Source: Reinekea sp. G2M2-21
GTDB taxonomy: Bacteria; Pseudomonadota; Gammaproteobacteria; Pseudomonadales; Natronospirillaceae
Reading direction: 5' to 3'
DNA: 64,000 nt
NCBI RefSeq assembly: GCF_015687175.1
Contig: NZ_JADPQG010000001.1
Coordinates: 558,001 to 622,000, forward strand
A model generated the notes under the pieces. That model had not been told where the DNA came from. It worked only from the letters and a program-made list of their open reading frames with translations, and did no database searches. The position numbers and the translations under genes are program-made. Positions 9,411 to 18,948 of the stretch are shown here, piece after piece (positions within the stretch are counted from its first letter, which is position 1; every line of letters begins with the position of its first letter).

Positions 9411-9452
9411 GCCTGCCTTTTTGCAAATTGATTATTTGGATCGGGATAAACC

Positions 9453-11225
9453 ATGCGAAGCCAGTATTGTGGAGAGTTAGATAGCTCATTTATTGATCAG
9501 ACCGTGACGATTTCCGGTTGGGTCCATCGTCGCCGTGACCATGGTGGCGTTATTTTTCTCGACGTTCGCGATCGGGAAGGCATTATGCAGGTCGTGTTTG
9601 ATCCCGATGCGGAAGCCAGTTTTGCCATTGCTGACCGCGTGCGCTCAGAATATGTGGTTGAAATTACCGGTTTGGTGCGTGCTCGTCCGGAAGGCACGGT
9701 AAATGCCAACATGCGGACGGGTGAAGTTGAAATGCTGGGTCGCGAAATTGCCGTACTGAACAAGGCTGCGACACCGCCATTCCCATTAGACGAGTATTCG
9801 GGCGTTGGTGAAGATGTGCGCCTGAAATATCGTTATATGGATTTGCGTCGGCCGGAAATGCAGCAAAAGCTCATTCTGCGTTCGCGTATCACCTCCAGTA
9901 TCCGTCGCGCTTTGGAAGATCAGGGTTTTATCGATATTGAAACGCCTATCCTGAACCGTGCGACACCGGAAGGCGCGCGTGATTATCTGGTGCCTTCGCG
10001 TACCCATCCTGGCTCGTTTTTCTCATTGCCACAGTCACCGCAGCTGTTTAAGCAGTTGTTAATGGTGTCCGGTTTTGACCGCTATTATCAGATCGCAAAA
10101 TGTTTCCGTGACGAAGACCTGCGTGCCGACCGTCAACCCGAGTTCACCCAGATCGATATTGAAACCTCGTTTATGGATGAAGAAGGCATCATGGCGATTA
10201 CCGAAACCATGATTCGCAAGCTGTTTAAAGAAGTTCTGGACGTGGAGTTTGATACCTTCCCACGGATGCCATTCTCGGAAGCGATGGAACGGTTCGGCAG
10301 CGATAAGCCCGATTTGCGAATTCCTTTAGAGTTAGTCACCGTCAGCGATTTGATGGAAACCGTCGAATTTAAGGTGTTTTCCGGTCCAGCGAAAGATTCT
10401 CAAGGTCGCGTAGCGGCGTTGAAAGTGCCTGGCGGTAACAGTTTAACGCGTAAGCAGATCGATGATTACACGAAATACGTCGGCGTTTATGGTGCTAAGG
10501 GTCTTGCCTACATTAAAGTCAACGACATGTCTGACTTAGAAGAAGGTTTGCAATCACCCATTGTTAAGTTCTTGCCAGTGGACGTGCGCAAGGCGTTGTT
10601 GGAGCGATTGTCTGCTGAAAATGGCGATCTGATTTTCTTCGGTGCCGATAAAGCCAAGATCGTAAACGATGCGCTCGGCGCGCTGCGCTGCAAAATTGGT
10701 GCGGACATGAACCTGTACACCAAAGAGTGGGCACCAATGTGGGTGGTGGACTTCCCAATGTTTGAAGAAAACGGTGATGTGCGCCTGACTGCTCTGCACC
10801 ATCCGTTTACGATGCCATCCTGTTCCATTGAGGAGTTGCAGGCAAACCCAGCGGCAGCGTTGTCGAAAGCCTACGATATGGTGTTGAACGGCGTTGAATT
10901 GGGCGGTGGTTCGATACGTATTCATCAGGAAGAAATGCAAAACGCGGTCTTCGATGTGTTGAAAATAGACAAAGAAGAACAAGAAGAGAAATTTGGCTTC
11001 TTGCTGTCGGCACTGCGCTACGGTGCGCCACCACATGGTGGTTTGGCCTTTGGTCTGGATCGCTTGGTGATGCTGATGACAGGGTCCGAGTCGATTCGCG
11101 AAGTCATTGCCTTTCCTAAAACGCAGACTGCGGCTTGTGTCATGACGCATGCGCCGGGTCAGGTTGAACCTGAGCAATTGAAAGAGTTGCACATTCGGGT
11201 GCGAAAACCGCAATCTGAATCTTAA
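9453..11225 (+). CDS. aspS: aspartyl-tRNA synthetase
   Basis: A 590-residue class II synthetase of bacterial AspRS length. The N-terminal OB-fold anticodon-binding domain begins with the [14 protein letters not shown] stretch. The catalytic domain shows motif 2 ([18 protein letters not shown]) and motif 3 (GLAFGLDRL near the C-terminus), with the bacterial GAD insertion between. It charges tRNA-Asp. It starts the aspS-yebC-ruv series but is followed by its own strong terminator, so the downstream genes probably have an additional promoter. Confidence 0.98.
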   Translation: MRSQYCGELDSSFIDQTVTISGWVHRRRDHGGVIFLDVRDREGIMQVVFDPDAEASFAIADRVRSEYVVEITGLVRARPEGTVNANMRTGEVEMLGREIAVLNKAATPPFPLDEYSGVGEDVRLKYRYMDLRRPEMQQKLILRSRITSSIRRALEDQGFIDIETPILNRATPEGARDYLVPSRTHPGSFFSLPQSPQLFKQLLMVSGFDRYYQIAKCFRDEDLRADRQPEFTQIDIETSFMDEEGIMAITETMIRKLFKEVLDVEFDTFPRMPFSEAMERFGSDKPDLRIPLELVTVSDLMETVEFKVFSGPAKDSQGRVAALKVPGGNSLTRKQIDDYTKYVGVYGAKGLAYIKVNDMSDLEEGLQSPIVKFLPVDVRKALLERLSAENGDLIFFGADKAKIVNDALGALRCKIGADMNLYTKEWAPMWVVDFPMFEENGDVRLTALHHPFTMPSCSIEELQANPAAALSKAYDMVLNGVELGGGSIRIHQEEMQNAVFDVLKIDKEEQEEKFGFLLSALRYGAPPHGGLAFGLDRLVMLMTGSESIREVIAFPKTQTAACVMTHAPGQVEPEQLKELHIRVRKPQSES

Positions 11226-11251
11226 AATTGCCAATGAGTGCACGATAAAAT

Positions 11252-11278
11252 TGGGAGCCGAGTGCTCCCAGTTTTTTT
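11252..11278 (+). terminator. Rho-independent terminator after aspS
   Basis: TGGGAGC / GCTCCCA stem with a 5-base loop and a following run of seven T, about 27 bases beyond the aspS stop. Confidence 0.92.
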
Positions 11279-11331
11279 GGAGAAACCCATTAACGAGTCG
11301 TCAACTGTAGCATTATTAAGGGGGAAACGAC

Positions 11332-12054
11332 GTGGCAGGTCACAGTAAATGGGCAAATATTCGTCACCGTAAGGCAGCCCAGGATGCCAAACGTGGAAAA
11401 ATATTTACCAAGATTATCCGGGAGTTAGTGGTCGCCGCTAAATCGGGTGGACCGAATCCGGAAGACAATCCGACGTTGCGCAGCGTGGTCGATAAAGCAC
11501 TCAGTGCCAACATGAAGCGCGATACTATCGACAAAGCAATCGCTCGTGGTGCCGGTGCCGGAGATGGTGAGAATTTTGAAGCCATGACCTATGAAGGCTA
11601 CGGTGTCGCCGGGGTGGCCATCTATGTTAAATGTCTCTCAGATAACCGCAACAGGACGGTCGGGGAAATTCGGCACGCTTTTTCCAAGACGGGTGGTAAT
11701 TTAGGTACCGATGGTTCAGTTGCCTACCTGTTCTCCAATGCGGGTCAGTTGTTTGTTGAGCAGGCCGATGAGGACGCGTTGATGGAAGTGGCACTGGAAG
11801 CTGGGGCCGAAGATGTAATCGCCAATGACGATGGCAGTTTCGAGATTCGCACCGCCGCCGAAGAGTTTGTTACAGTAAAGCGCGCGCTTATTGAAGCCGG
11901 ATACGAGCCGGAAGGCGAAGTGACTATGATTCCATCGACGGAAACGGAAGTCAGTGGGGATGACGCTGAAAAGGTACAGAGGCTGATTGATATGCTGGAA
12001 GACCTTGATGACGTTCAATCCGTATACACTAATGCGTCCTTTCACGACGCATAA
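11332..12054 (+). CDS. yebC: YebC/TACO1-family protein
   Basis: A 240-residue YebC-family protein beginning with the diagnostic [14 protein letters not shown] pattern. Members bind nascent-chain/ribosome complexes or act as regulators, depending on the lineage; the exact role here is inferred from family only. It uses a GTG start preceded by AAGGGGGAAA. It precedes ruvC by 14 bases, the conserved yebC-ruvC arrangement of Gammaproteobacteria. Confidence 0.96.
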   Translation: MAGHSKWANIRHRKAAQDAKRGKIFTKIIRELVVAAKSGGPNPEDNPTLRSVVDKALSANMKRDTIDKAIARGAGAGDGENFEAMTYEGYGVAGVAIYVKCLSDNRNRTVGEIRHAFSKTGGNLGTDGSVAYLFSNAGQLFVEQADEDALMEVALEAGAEDVIANDDGSFEIRTAAEEFVTVKRALIEAGYEPEGEVTMIPSTETEVSGDDAEKVQRLIDMLEDLDDVQSVYTNASFHDA

Positions 12055-12068
12055 TCAGGGCACAGATT

Positions 12069-12590
12069 TTGACACTCATTTTGGGTATTGACCCGGGATC
12101 ACGAAAAACAGGGTTTGGCATCATCAATCAGGTGGGTGCGAAAATCGAGTATGTCACCAGTGGCGTCATCCGGGTGCATAAAGAACCGTCTTTGGCGTTG
12201 CGACTGGATCTTATTTACAGCAGTATTAGCGAAATTATCGAACAGTACGCCCCAGCCTGTATGGCTATTGAGCAGGTGTTTATGGGGCGGGGTCCCGATT
12301 CCGCCCTGAAGTTAGGGCAGGCGAGGGGGGCGGCCATTGTTGCGGGTACTCAGGCTAAGTTGGATATTCATGAATACGCGGCTCGCAAAGTAAAGCAGGC
12401 CGTGGTTGGAAACGGAAACGCCAACAAAGATCAGATGGGGTACATGGTTCAGTTTCTGTTGAAGCTGCCAGGTGTGCCGCAGGAAGATGCTGCAGATGCG
12501 CTCGCTATTGCTCTGTGTCACAGCTACACCTTCGCTGGTTTGGTGAATATTGCCGGCGCTACTCATTCTCGTCGTGGGCGATACGTCTGA
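12069..12590 (+). CDS. ruvC: Holliday junction resolvase RuvC
   Basis: A 173-residue endonuclease that cleaves Holliday junctions with RuvAB. The acidic active-site residues are in GIDPGSRKTG (D7), AIEQVF and the C-terminal EDAADALAIA segment. The only start consistent with the family N-terminus (MTLILGIDPG) is a TTG at 12069. Its stop overlaps the next start by one base (TGATG), so the TRIC-like gene is probably translated in coupling with it. Confidence 0.97.
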   Translation: MTLILGIDPGSRKTGFGIINQVGAKIEYVTSGVIRVHKEPSLALRLDLIYSSISEIIEQYAPACMAIEQVFMGRGPDSALKLGQARGAAIVAGTQAKLDIHEYAARKVKQAVVGNGNANKDQMGYMVQFLLKLPGVPQEDAADALAIALCHSYTFAGLVNIAGATHSRRGRYV

Positions 12591-13234
12591 TGCATTTACT
12601 TTATTGGATTGAATTATTCGGCGTTGTCGTCTTCGCAATGGCCGGTGCCATTGAGGCTGCACGTAATCGTTTTGACCTGTTTGGCGTTTTGGTGCTGGCA
12701 TTTGTCTCTGCGCTCGGTGGGGGTACATTGAGGGATCTGTTGCTGGATATCTCGCCGCTGGCCTGGATTCGAGATTTGACCTTGGCGTATGTTGCCCTGA
12801 TCTCCGGGTTTGCGATGTTTTTGCTGGCGAAATTTGTCCGAATACCTTTTCGTATGTTGTTGTATGCGGATGCCATTGGATTGGCTGCTTTTACAGTCAG
12901 TGGGACCCAGGTTTCTATTAATATGGGGTTGCCGGGTCTGGTTGTGGTTATGATGGGTATGGCGTCAGGCATTTTCGGCGGAATTATACGCGATATCATG
13001 GCAAATGAGATTCCGCTTATTTTTCGGCGTGATGTGTACGCTACCGCATCGCTCGTTGGCGCAGTCTGGGTTTACTGGAGTCAAGTGCACCAGCTGAGTC
13101 CAGCGGTTTCCATAATGGTTGGTTTCCTGTTGATTATGCTCATTCGTTTTGCTGCCATACGTTGGCATTTATCGCTACCTAGTTTTCTGAATACTGCCTC
13201 GTATCGCAAAGAAAACCACCCGGAGGAATTATGA
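12590..13234 (+). CDS. TRIC/UPF0126-family (YadS-like) cation channel protein inserted between ruvC and ruvA
   Basis: A 214-residue, seven-helix membrane protein of the trimeric intracellular cation channel (UPF0126/YadS) family. It shows the two-fold repeat typical of the family, with glycine-rich motifs ALGGGTLRD (about 41-49) and SGIFGGIIRD (about 127-136). The frame is open further upstream within ruvC, but the ATG at 12590 matches the family N-terminus and overlaps the ruvC stop by one base. The 3' end overlaps ruvA as ATGA. The channel presumably conducts K+ or glycine-related ions, and its link to recombination, if any, is unknown. Confidence 0.9.
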   Translation: MHLLYWIELFGVVVFAMAGAIEAARNRFDLFGVLVLAFVSALGGGTLRDLLLDISPLAWIRDLTLAYVALISGFAMFLLAKFVRIPFRMLLYADAIGLAAFTVSGTQVSINMGLPGLVVVMMGMASGIFGGIIRDIMANEIPLIFRRDVYATASLVGAVWVYWSQVHQLSPAVSIMVGFLLIMLIRFAAIRWHLSLPSFLNTASYRKENHPEEL

Positions 13235-13836
13235 TTGGACGCATTCAGGGCACATTGATTGAAAATAAACCGCCCGAAATATTGGTTGATATTCATGGGC
13301 TCGGCTATGAGCTGCAGTGTCCTCTTTCGACTATTTTTTCGTTACCCGCGGTGGGCGACATTGTAACTTTGCACACTCACCTAGCGGTCAGAGAAGATGC
13401 ACATGTGTTGTATGGCTTTTCGACACACCAGGAACGAACATTGTTTCGTGTGCTGATAAAGATCAGTGGTGTCGGACCTAAGTTGGCATTGGCTATTCTG
13501 AGCGGTATGGAAACGGAGCGTTTCATCCGCTCTATTCAGGATCAGGATCCGGGCGCGTTGGTTAAAATTCCAGGTGTCGGCAAAAAAACGGCGGAACGAC
13601 TAATTGTTGAAATGAAAGATAAGCTTAACGCACTGGGGGCCGCGGGCTCTATGTTGATCACGCCACTGGAAGCTCAAGTTGATCGGGTGCAGCGTGTGGA
13701 TGCTTTGCAGGATGCGGAAAGCGCACTCATTGCCTTGGGCTATAAGCCCGCTCAGGCTTCTAAGGCGGTCACGCAGGTGGCTTTGGATGGCATGTCATCA
13801 GAAGATATCATCCGTAGCGCACTAAAGGCTATGTAA
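13231..13836 (+). CDS. ruvA: Holliday junction branch migration protein RuvA
   Basis: A 201-residue RuvA: N-terminal OB-fold (MIGRIQGTLIE), two helix-hairpin-helix motifs (ISGVGPKLALAIL and IPGVGKKTAERLIVE) that bind junction DNA, and a C-terminal domain (ALIALGYKPAQA) that contacts RuvB. RuvA targets the RuvB motor to Holliday junctions. GGAGG lies 6 bases before the ATG, and the start overlaps the preceding stop by four bases. Confidence 0.98.
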   Translation: MIGRIQGTLIENKPPEILVDIHGLGYELQCPLSTIFSLPAVGDIVTLHTHLAVREDAHVLYGFSTHQERTLFRVLIKISGVGPKLALAILSGMETERFIRSIQDQDPGALVKIPGVGKKTAERLIVEMKDKLNALGAAGSMLITPLEAQVDRVQRVDALQDAESALIALGYKPAQASKAVTQVALDGMSSEDIIRSALKAM

Positions 13837-13845
13837 GGGTTCGTT

Positions 13846-14859
13846 ATGATCGAAACAGATCGCTTTGTCAGTCCTGAAATTGAATCGCCACGTGAAGTGC
13901 AGCATGATCGGGCAATCCGTCCAGTCAATTTGGCTGAGTATATTGGTCAGCCTATTGTAAAAGAAAAGATGGAAATCTTTCTTGGTGCTGCCCGCAAGCG
14001 CGAAGAGCCGTTGGATCACACCTTAATATTTGGACCTCCAGGGCTGGGTAAAACAACATTAGCGAATATTATCGCCAATGAAATGGGTGTAAATATTAAA
14101 ACGACGTCCGGTCCAGTATTGGAAAAGGCGGGCGATCTGGCTGCGATGCTGACCAATCTTGAAGAGGGTGATGTTCTTTTTATTGACGAAATTCATCGTT
14201 TGTCGCCACATATCGAGGAAGTTCTATATCCCGCCATGGAAGATTATCAACTGGATATTATGATTGGCGAAGGCCCCGCAGCACGAAGTATTAAGTTAGA
14301 GTTGCCACCCTTTACGCTGGTCGGCGCTACGACTCGTGCCGGTCTACTGACATCTCCGTTGCGCGATCGCTTTGGTATCGTTGAACGCCTCGAGTTTTAT
14401 TCAACGGACGATCTGGCCAAGATAGTAACTCGCTCTGCAAAAAAATTGAATGTAGGCGTCGATGCGCATGGCGCGCAGGAAATAGCGCGTCGTTCTCGGG
14501 GGACGCCCCGTATTGCCAACCGCTTGTTGCGCCGGGTTCGCGATTTCGCTGACGTGAAGTTTGATGGGAAGGTGAATGCGGATGTGGCAGATCGCGCGCT
14601 GAATATGTTGCATGTCGACAAAGCCGGATTTGATCACCTTGATCGTCGCATGATGTTAGCCTTGATTGAAAAGTTTGGCGGTGGTCCGGCCGGAATCGAA
14701 AACATTGCCGCAGCGCTCAGTGAAGAGCGGGACACGCTGGAAGATGTGGTCGAGCCCTATCTGATTCAGCAGGGCTATTTAATTCGTACACCGAGGGGGC
14801 GCGTAGTGACTGATCTGGCATATTTGCATTTTGATTTAAACCCGAATAAAGACTACTGA
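13846..14859 (+). CDS. ruvB: Holliday junction branch migration ATPase RuvB
   Basis: A 337-residue AAA+ motor that drives branch migration with RuvA. Walker A is GPPGLGKT (63-70), Walker B is LFIDEIHR (111-118), sensor 1 is in GATTRAG, and the winged-helix C-terminal domain carries the RTPRGRV motif. It begins 9 bases after ruvA. A perfect 6-bp hairpin (GGCCTG / CAGGCC, 14879-14897) follows the stop but has no T-run, so true termination before tolQ is uncertain. Confidence 0.98.
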   Translation: MIETDRFVSPEIESPREVQHDRAIRPVNLAEYIGQPIVKEKMEIFLGAARKREEPLDHTLIFGPPGLGKTTLANIIANEMGVNIKTTSGPVLEKAGDLAAMLTNLEEGDVLFIDEIHRLSPHIEEVLYPAMEDYQLDIMIGEGPAARSIKLELPPFTLVGATTRAGLLTSPLRDRFGIVERLEFYSTDDLAKIVTRSAKKLNVGVDAHGAQEIARRSRGTPRIANRLLRRVRDFADVKFDGKVNADVADRALNMLHVDKAGFDHLDRRMMLALIEKFGGGPAGIENIAAALSEERDTLEDVVEPYLIQQGYLIRTPRGRVVTDLAYLHFDLNPNKDY

Positions 14860-15010
14860 GTAAACCTGTTCAGACCATGGCCTGAGATTAACAGGCCGTA
14901 ACTGAGTGAAAAGGCTTTGAAAAGTCGACAGACCCTGAATTAAGTTACTGGAATTTAACGGTTTTATTCTTTAGCCTACTGGGAAAATAACTCGAAGTAG
15001 GAACCCTCCT

Positions 15011-15712
15011 GTGGCTGAACAGCTATCGTACTGGCAACTCATTGTAGATGCCTCCCTCCTTGTGAAACTGGTGATGTTAACGCTCGTTGGGCTGTCAGTG
15101 GCCACTTGGGTCTTTATTTTTGAGCGCCGTAACGTCATGAACGATACGCTCAAAAAGTTCACTGCTTTTGAGGAGCGTTTCTGGTCCGGTATCGATCTGG
15201 CGCACCTGTATCGGCAGATCAATGCCAATCCAGAAGACAACAACGCCGGTGAAGCCGTCTTTCGGGCCGGTTTCAAAGAATTTTCCAGGATGCGCCAGCA
15301 AAATGTGACCGATGCTGACGGCATTATGGCCGGATGCCAGCGGGCAATGCGTGTTGCCGTCAGTAAGGAAGGGGAAAGGCTTGATGCGCACCTGTCGTTT
15401 ATGGCAACTGTCGGGTCTACCAGCCCTTATATCGGTTTGTTTGGCACCGTATGGGGTATCATGAATGCGTTTTTGGGACTGGCTTCGGTGACTCAAGTCT
15501 CACTCGCGACGGTTGCTCCGGGTATTGCGGAAGCCCTGATTGCGACAGCAATGGGTTTATTTGCCGCCATTCCTGCGGTTATTGCCTATAACCGCTATTC
15601 GGCTCGCAGCGATAAAATTATGACGAATCTGGAAATGTTCGCAGAAGAATTCTCTGCCATTTTGCATCGTCAGGCCCATTTATTGGCCAGCCAACAACGC
15701 AAGCAGGACTGA
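15011..15712 (+). CDS. tolQ: Tol-Pal system proton-channel subunit TolQ
   Basis: A 233-residue inner-membrane protein of the ExbB/MotA/TolQ family with three membrane helices (about 17-38, 137-158, 170-192). With TolR it uses the proton gradient to energise TolA during outer-membrane constriction at division. The conserved GTVWGIM and the Thr/Pro-containing third-helix segments are present. The start is GTG. The usual upstream partner ybgC is absent between ruvB and tolQ. Confidence 0.96.
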   Translation: MAEQLSYWQLIVDASLLVKLVMLTLVGLSVATWVFIFERRNVMNDTLKKFTAFEERFWSGIDLAHLYRQINANPEDNNAGEAVFRAGFKEFSRMRQQNVTDADGIMAGCQRAMRVAVSKEGERLDAHLSFMATVGSTSPYIGLFGTVWGIMNAFLGLASVTQVSLATVAPGIAEALIATAMGLFAAIPAVIAYNRYSARSDKIMTNLEMFAEEFSAILHRQAHLLASQQRKQD

Positions 15713-15714
15713 TC

Positions 15715-16140
15715 ATGAAATTGCGCAGCCGGCGAAAACCTGTTTCCGATATGAACGTTGTGCCCTATATCGACGTTATGCTCGTGCTGTTAATTATTTT
15801 TATGGTGACAGCCCCTATGCTGGTGCAGGGCGTTAATGTGGATGTGCCGAAGGTTTCTTCCGCACCACTACAAGTTGATGAACGGCAGCAGCACCTGATT
15901 ATTGCATTGACCAAAGAGGGTAAAGCCTATATTGAGCGGGGAGAAGACAAGCCTGCTGAAGTGGACGATAAATCCATTGCCACCTTTGTCGGGGGTGTGC
16001 TGAGTGCTGAGCCGGGCTTGCACGTGTTATTACGTGCGGATCAATCCGTTAACTACGGTCGTGTGATGCAGGTTATGTCCAGTTTGCAGGCTGCGGGAAT
16101 GAATTCTGTTGGCTTGATCACTGAGGCGCCAGATGAATAA
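15715..16140 (+). CDS. tolR: Tol-Pal system protein TolR
   Basis: A 141-residue ExbD/TolR protein with one membrane helix (about 17-37) carrying the essential Asp in PYIDVMLVLLIIFMVTAP. That Asp lies in the proton path shared with TolQ. The remainder is the periplasmic dimerisation domain. It follows tolQ by 2 bases and overlaps tolA by 8. Confidence 0.97.
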   Translation: MKLRSRRKPVSDMNVVPYIDVMLVLLIIFMVTAPMLVQGVNVDVPKVSSAPLQVDERQQHLIIALTKEGKAYIERGEDKPAEVDDKSIATFVGGVLSAEPGLHVLLRADQSVNYGRVMQVMSSLQAAGMNSVGLITEAPDE

Positions 16141-16984
16141 CATGGCCTCGGGTGACACCGGTCAGAATTTAAGTCTGCCGATCATTGGTGCCGTCGCGGT
16201 CCACCTGGTGGTGTTTACGTTGCTGATTGGTTCCTGGTCTTTTTCGTACAGTAAGCCGAAAACGTTCGAAATACCCAAGAGCATAAAAGCTGAGTTGGTG
16301 GTGTTGGAGAAACCGAAACCTGTTCAGGAAAAACCCGTCGTTACCCAGCCAAAACCACAGCCAAAACCCGAGACCGTTTCTAAGCCAAAGCCTAAAGCTG
16401 AGACAAAGCCGGTTGTGCAGCCAAAAACAGAAGCGAAACCTGTGCTGCCAAAGCCTGTTGAGCCAAAACCGAATACGGTGAATGTCAGTAAGCCAGCAGA
16501 AACCAAGCCAGCTGTTGTCGAAACGCCAAAACAAACCGAAACGAAGCCAGAAACCGCCCCGGCGGAAGATCTGTTCGAAAATTTGTTGGCTGAAATGGCT
16601 GCTGAAGACAGCGCGATTCAGGAGCAGATTGAGGCGATTGAACAATCGCAAATCCGGCAAGCAGAAATAGCGGCGCAAGTATCTGATTACATTGTGGTCA
16701 TTACCCAGCAGGTAGAAGAAAAGTGGTCGCGTCCAGTGGAATTGCGGTTGATGGATTTGAGCAATATCGAAGCGGTCGTCGCGGTTGAGATTCTGCCGAC
16801 CGGTGAATTGCAGAGTGCCACTGTGGTGCAACCTAGTGGTAATGAAAATTATGATCAATCGGTGTTGCGTGCAATCGAAAAAGTTCGCCGTTTTACCGTG
16901 CCGCAAGACAGTGAAGTTTTTGAAGCCGGTGGCTTTCGTAAACTGAATATTACCTTCAGACCAGAGGATTTAATGAAACCATGA
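16133..16984 (+). CDS. tolA: Tol-Pal protein TolA with a Pro/Lys-rich TonB-like linker
   Basis: A 283-residue TolA: N-terminal membrane helix (about 15-37) with the TolQR-interacting His24, a central linker (about 58-145), a short coiled-coil (about 147-175), and a C-terminal TolA/TonB-type domain (about 180-283) that contacts Pal, TolB and colicin/phage ligands. The linker is dominated by KPKP, QPKP and EKP repeats rather than the Ala/Lys helix of E. coli TolA domain II, so it looks like TonB's extended spacer. An alternative ATG is at 16142. It overlaps tolR by 8 and tolB by 4 bases. Confidence 0.93.
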   Translation: MNNMASGDTGQNLSLPIIGAVAVHLVVFTLLIGSWSFSYSKPKTFEIPKSIKAELVVLEKPKPVQEKPVVTQPKPQPKPETVSKPKPKAETKPVVQPKTEAKPVLPKPVEPKPNTVNVSKPAETKPAVVETPKQTETKPETAPAEDLFENLLAEMAAEDSAIQEQIEAIEQSQIRQAEIAAQVSDYIVVITQQVEEKWSRPVELRLMDLSNIEAVVAVEILPTGELQSATVVQPSGNENYDQSVLRAIEKVRRFTVPQDSEVFEAGGFRKLNITFRPEDLMKP

Positions 16985-18285
16985 GCCTACTTCGACAAAT
17001 GAAAGCAGGACTATCCATTATTTGCTTATTGCTCCCATTAATGGCCAGTGCCGATCTGGATATCGTGGTTACCAAAGGATATGACTCAAAAACCAAGGTC
17101 GCTATCGTGCCATTTTTCTGGGAGGGCTCTGATCTTTTACCGGAAAAAGTGGAAAACATCATCACCAATAACCTGGTGCGAACAGGTCGTTTTGAGCCAT
17201 TGCCAGCCGCGCGCATGCTCAGTCAGCCGTTCAGTGAGGAAGGGATCTTTTTCCGTGATTGGCGGTTGCTCGGCCAGGAATTTTTAATCATTGGTCACCT
17301 GAAGCCCTTTGGTGATGCCAAGCTTGAAGCGGAAATTGCCTTATACGATGTGGTGAAAAACCGCCGTATTGTCCGGGTGACTCAGGTAATCGGTGTGCAT
17401 CAGTTAAGGGATTTTGGTCATTCACTGTCAGATCTGTTCTATGAGCGCATGACCGGTGTTAAAGGCATATTCTCCACACGCATTGCCTTTGTCACCCGCA
17501 AGATCGTTAATGACAATCAATACGATTACCGCCTGCAGATAGCCGATGCCGATGGGCAGCGCGCTCGCACCGTTTATCGTTCGAACGAACCGATTATTTC
17601 TGTTGCTTGGTCAAATGATGGTGGCAAGTTGGCGTTTGCCAACAAAGTTGGTGATCGCTGGACCATTTTTATTCAGGATCTTAAGAGTGGACAGGTGAAT
17701 TCGATTTCGGATGCGCGGGGCTACACCAGTTCTCCTTCATTCTCGCCTGACGGCCGGTACCTGGCTTACGTGTCGAGTTACCGCAACAGTCCAGAGATTT
17801 ATTTGTACGATTTTCAGTCGGGGAAATCAGAGCGGATTACCCGCAATACCTACATTGATACCGAGCCGAGCTTCTCTCCTGACTCAAAATCACTGGTTTT
17901 TACCTCAGAAAAGGGAGGCAGACCACAAATTTACCGATACGATCTTGCATCGAAGCGAGAAGAACGCTTAACCTTTGAAGGAGCGCAAAACCTGAGAGCT
18001 CGTTACAGCTCAGATGGCAAGTATCTGGTTTTCGTACACTTTATTGATGGGCGATTCCATATTGCATCCATGGATCTGGCAACGCGAGATATTCGGGTGC
18101 TGACAGAAACGAATCTTGATGAATCACCTTCTATTGCACCAAATGGCACAATGTTGGTGTATGCGACTCAACGAGGGAACCGAGGTGTACTTGCCTGGGT
18201 ATCACTTGATGGACAGGTCACGAATCAAATGAAGTCAGACTTTGGTGATGTAATTGAGCCTGCATGGTCTCCCTACTTGAACTGA
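16981..18285 (+). CDS. tolB: Tol-Pal system periplasmic beta-propeller TolB
   Basis: A 434-residue periplasmic protein with a signal peptide (about 1-22, ending ASA), an N-terminal TolB_N domain and a C-terminal propeller with repeated SPDG/SPDSK/SSDGK WD-type turns. TolB binds Pal and exchanges with TolA to load Pal at the division site. Its start overlaps the tolA stop as ATGA. An 89-base gap to pal follows. Confidence 0.97.
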   Translation: MSLLRQMKAGLSIICLLLPLMASADLDIVVTKGYDSKTKVAIVPFFWEGSDLLPEKVENIITNNLVRTGRFEPLPAARMLSQPFSEEGIFFRDWRLLGQEFLIIGHLKPFGDAKLEAEIALYDVVKNRRIVRVTQVIGVHQLRDFGHSLSDLFYERMTGVKGIFSTRIAFVTRKIVNDNQYDYRLQIADADGQRARTVYRSNEPIISVAWSNDGGKLAFANKVGDRWTIFIQDLKSGQVNSISDARGYTSSPSFSPDGRYLAYVSSYRNSPEIYLYDFQSGKSERITRNTYIDTEPSFSPDSKSLVFTSEKGGRPQIYRYDLASKREERLTFEGAQNLRARYSSDGKYLVFVHFIDGRFHIASMDLATRDIRVLTETNLDESPSIAPNGTMLVYATQRGNRGVLAWVSLDGQVTNQMKSDFGDVIEPAWSPYLN

Positions 18286-18374
18286 TCGTAAAAGCAGTTC
18301 AAGATAGGCACGATTGCGGGACTTAGAATAAAGTAACGGAACAAACAATAAACCTGAATAAATGGGATAGGAAA

Positions 18375-18938
18375 ATGGCTAAATCCAAACTGTTAACAAT
18401 TGCTGCTTTAAGCTCAGCTTTAGTCCTGGTTGCATGTGGTGGTAACACTGACACGTCTGATCAAGGTGCTTCTGAAACAACAGAACCAACGGTTGAGACG
18501 GTAGACAATCTAACGCTTGAAACTGATGATTCAATCGACCTGGTCGTTGAAGATGTAGAGCCTGTGGCCGTCATCGAAGACACGATGGACGACATGTACA
18601 ACGAATTGCTGGATCTGACTTTGGTTTATTTCGATTTCGACCAGTCTAACATCCGCTCTGAGTTCGTCGAAATGCTGGACGCCCATGCTGCGTTCCTGGT
18701 AGCGAACCCTAACCAAATGGTTGTATTGGAAGGTCACGCCGATGAGCGCGGTACCCGTGAATACAACTTGGGTCTGGGCGAGCGTCGTGCTAAGCAAGTA
18801 GCCACCTTCCTGCAAATCAAAGGTGTTTCTGCTGCACAGATCGATACTGTGAGCTACGGTGAAGAGAAGCCTTTGGCAATCGGTAAAACTGAAGCGGAAT
18901 ACTCACAAAACCGCCGTGTGGAAATTGTTTACAAGTAA
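18375..18938 (+). CDS. pal: peptidoglycan-associated lipoprotein Pal
   Basis: A 187-residue outer-membrane lipoprotein with lipobox LVACG (lipidated Cys near 21), an acidic, Thr-rich linker, and a C-terminal OmpA domain that binds diaminopimelate of peptidoglycan ([23 protein letters not shown] and NRRVEI motifs). It anchors the outer membrane to the wall and is the partner of TolB. The position after tolB is the conserved arrangement. Confidence 0.98.
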   Translation: MAKSKLLTIAALSSALVLVACGGNTDTSDQGASETTEPTVETVDNLTLETDDSIDLVVEDVEPVAVIEDTMDDMYNELLDLTLVYFDFDQSNIRSEFVEMLDAHAAFLVANPNQMVVLEGHADERGTREYNLGLGERRAKQVATFLQIKGVSAAQIDTVSYGEEKPLAIGKTEAEYSQNRRVEIVYK

Positions 18939-18948
18939 GACATATTTG

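Noticed and set aside
10554-11243. Minus-strand reading frame of 229 codons antisense to aspS
   Set aside because: It lies entirely inside the well-conserved aspS gene, shows no family signal and is unusually rich in His/Arg/Phe, typical of an antisense shadow.
14879-14897. Perfect 6-bp hairpin after ruvB as a terminator
   Set aside because: No T-run follows, so I mention it only in the ruvB entry rather than calling termination.
16169-16906. Minus-strand frame of 245 codons across tolA
   Set aside because: It is the complement of the repetitive Pro/Lys codons, giving a Leu/Trp/Phe/Arg-rich nonsense protein; tolA itself has the membrane helix and TolA C-terminal domain.
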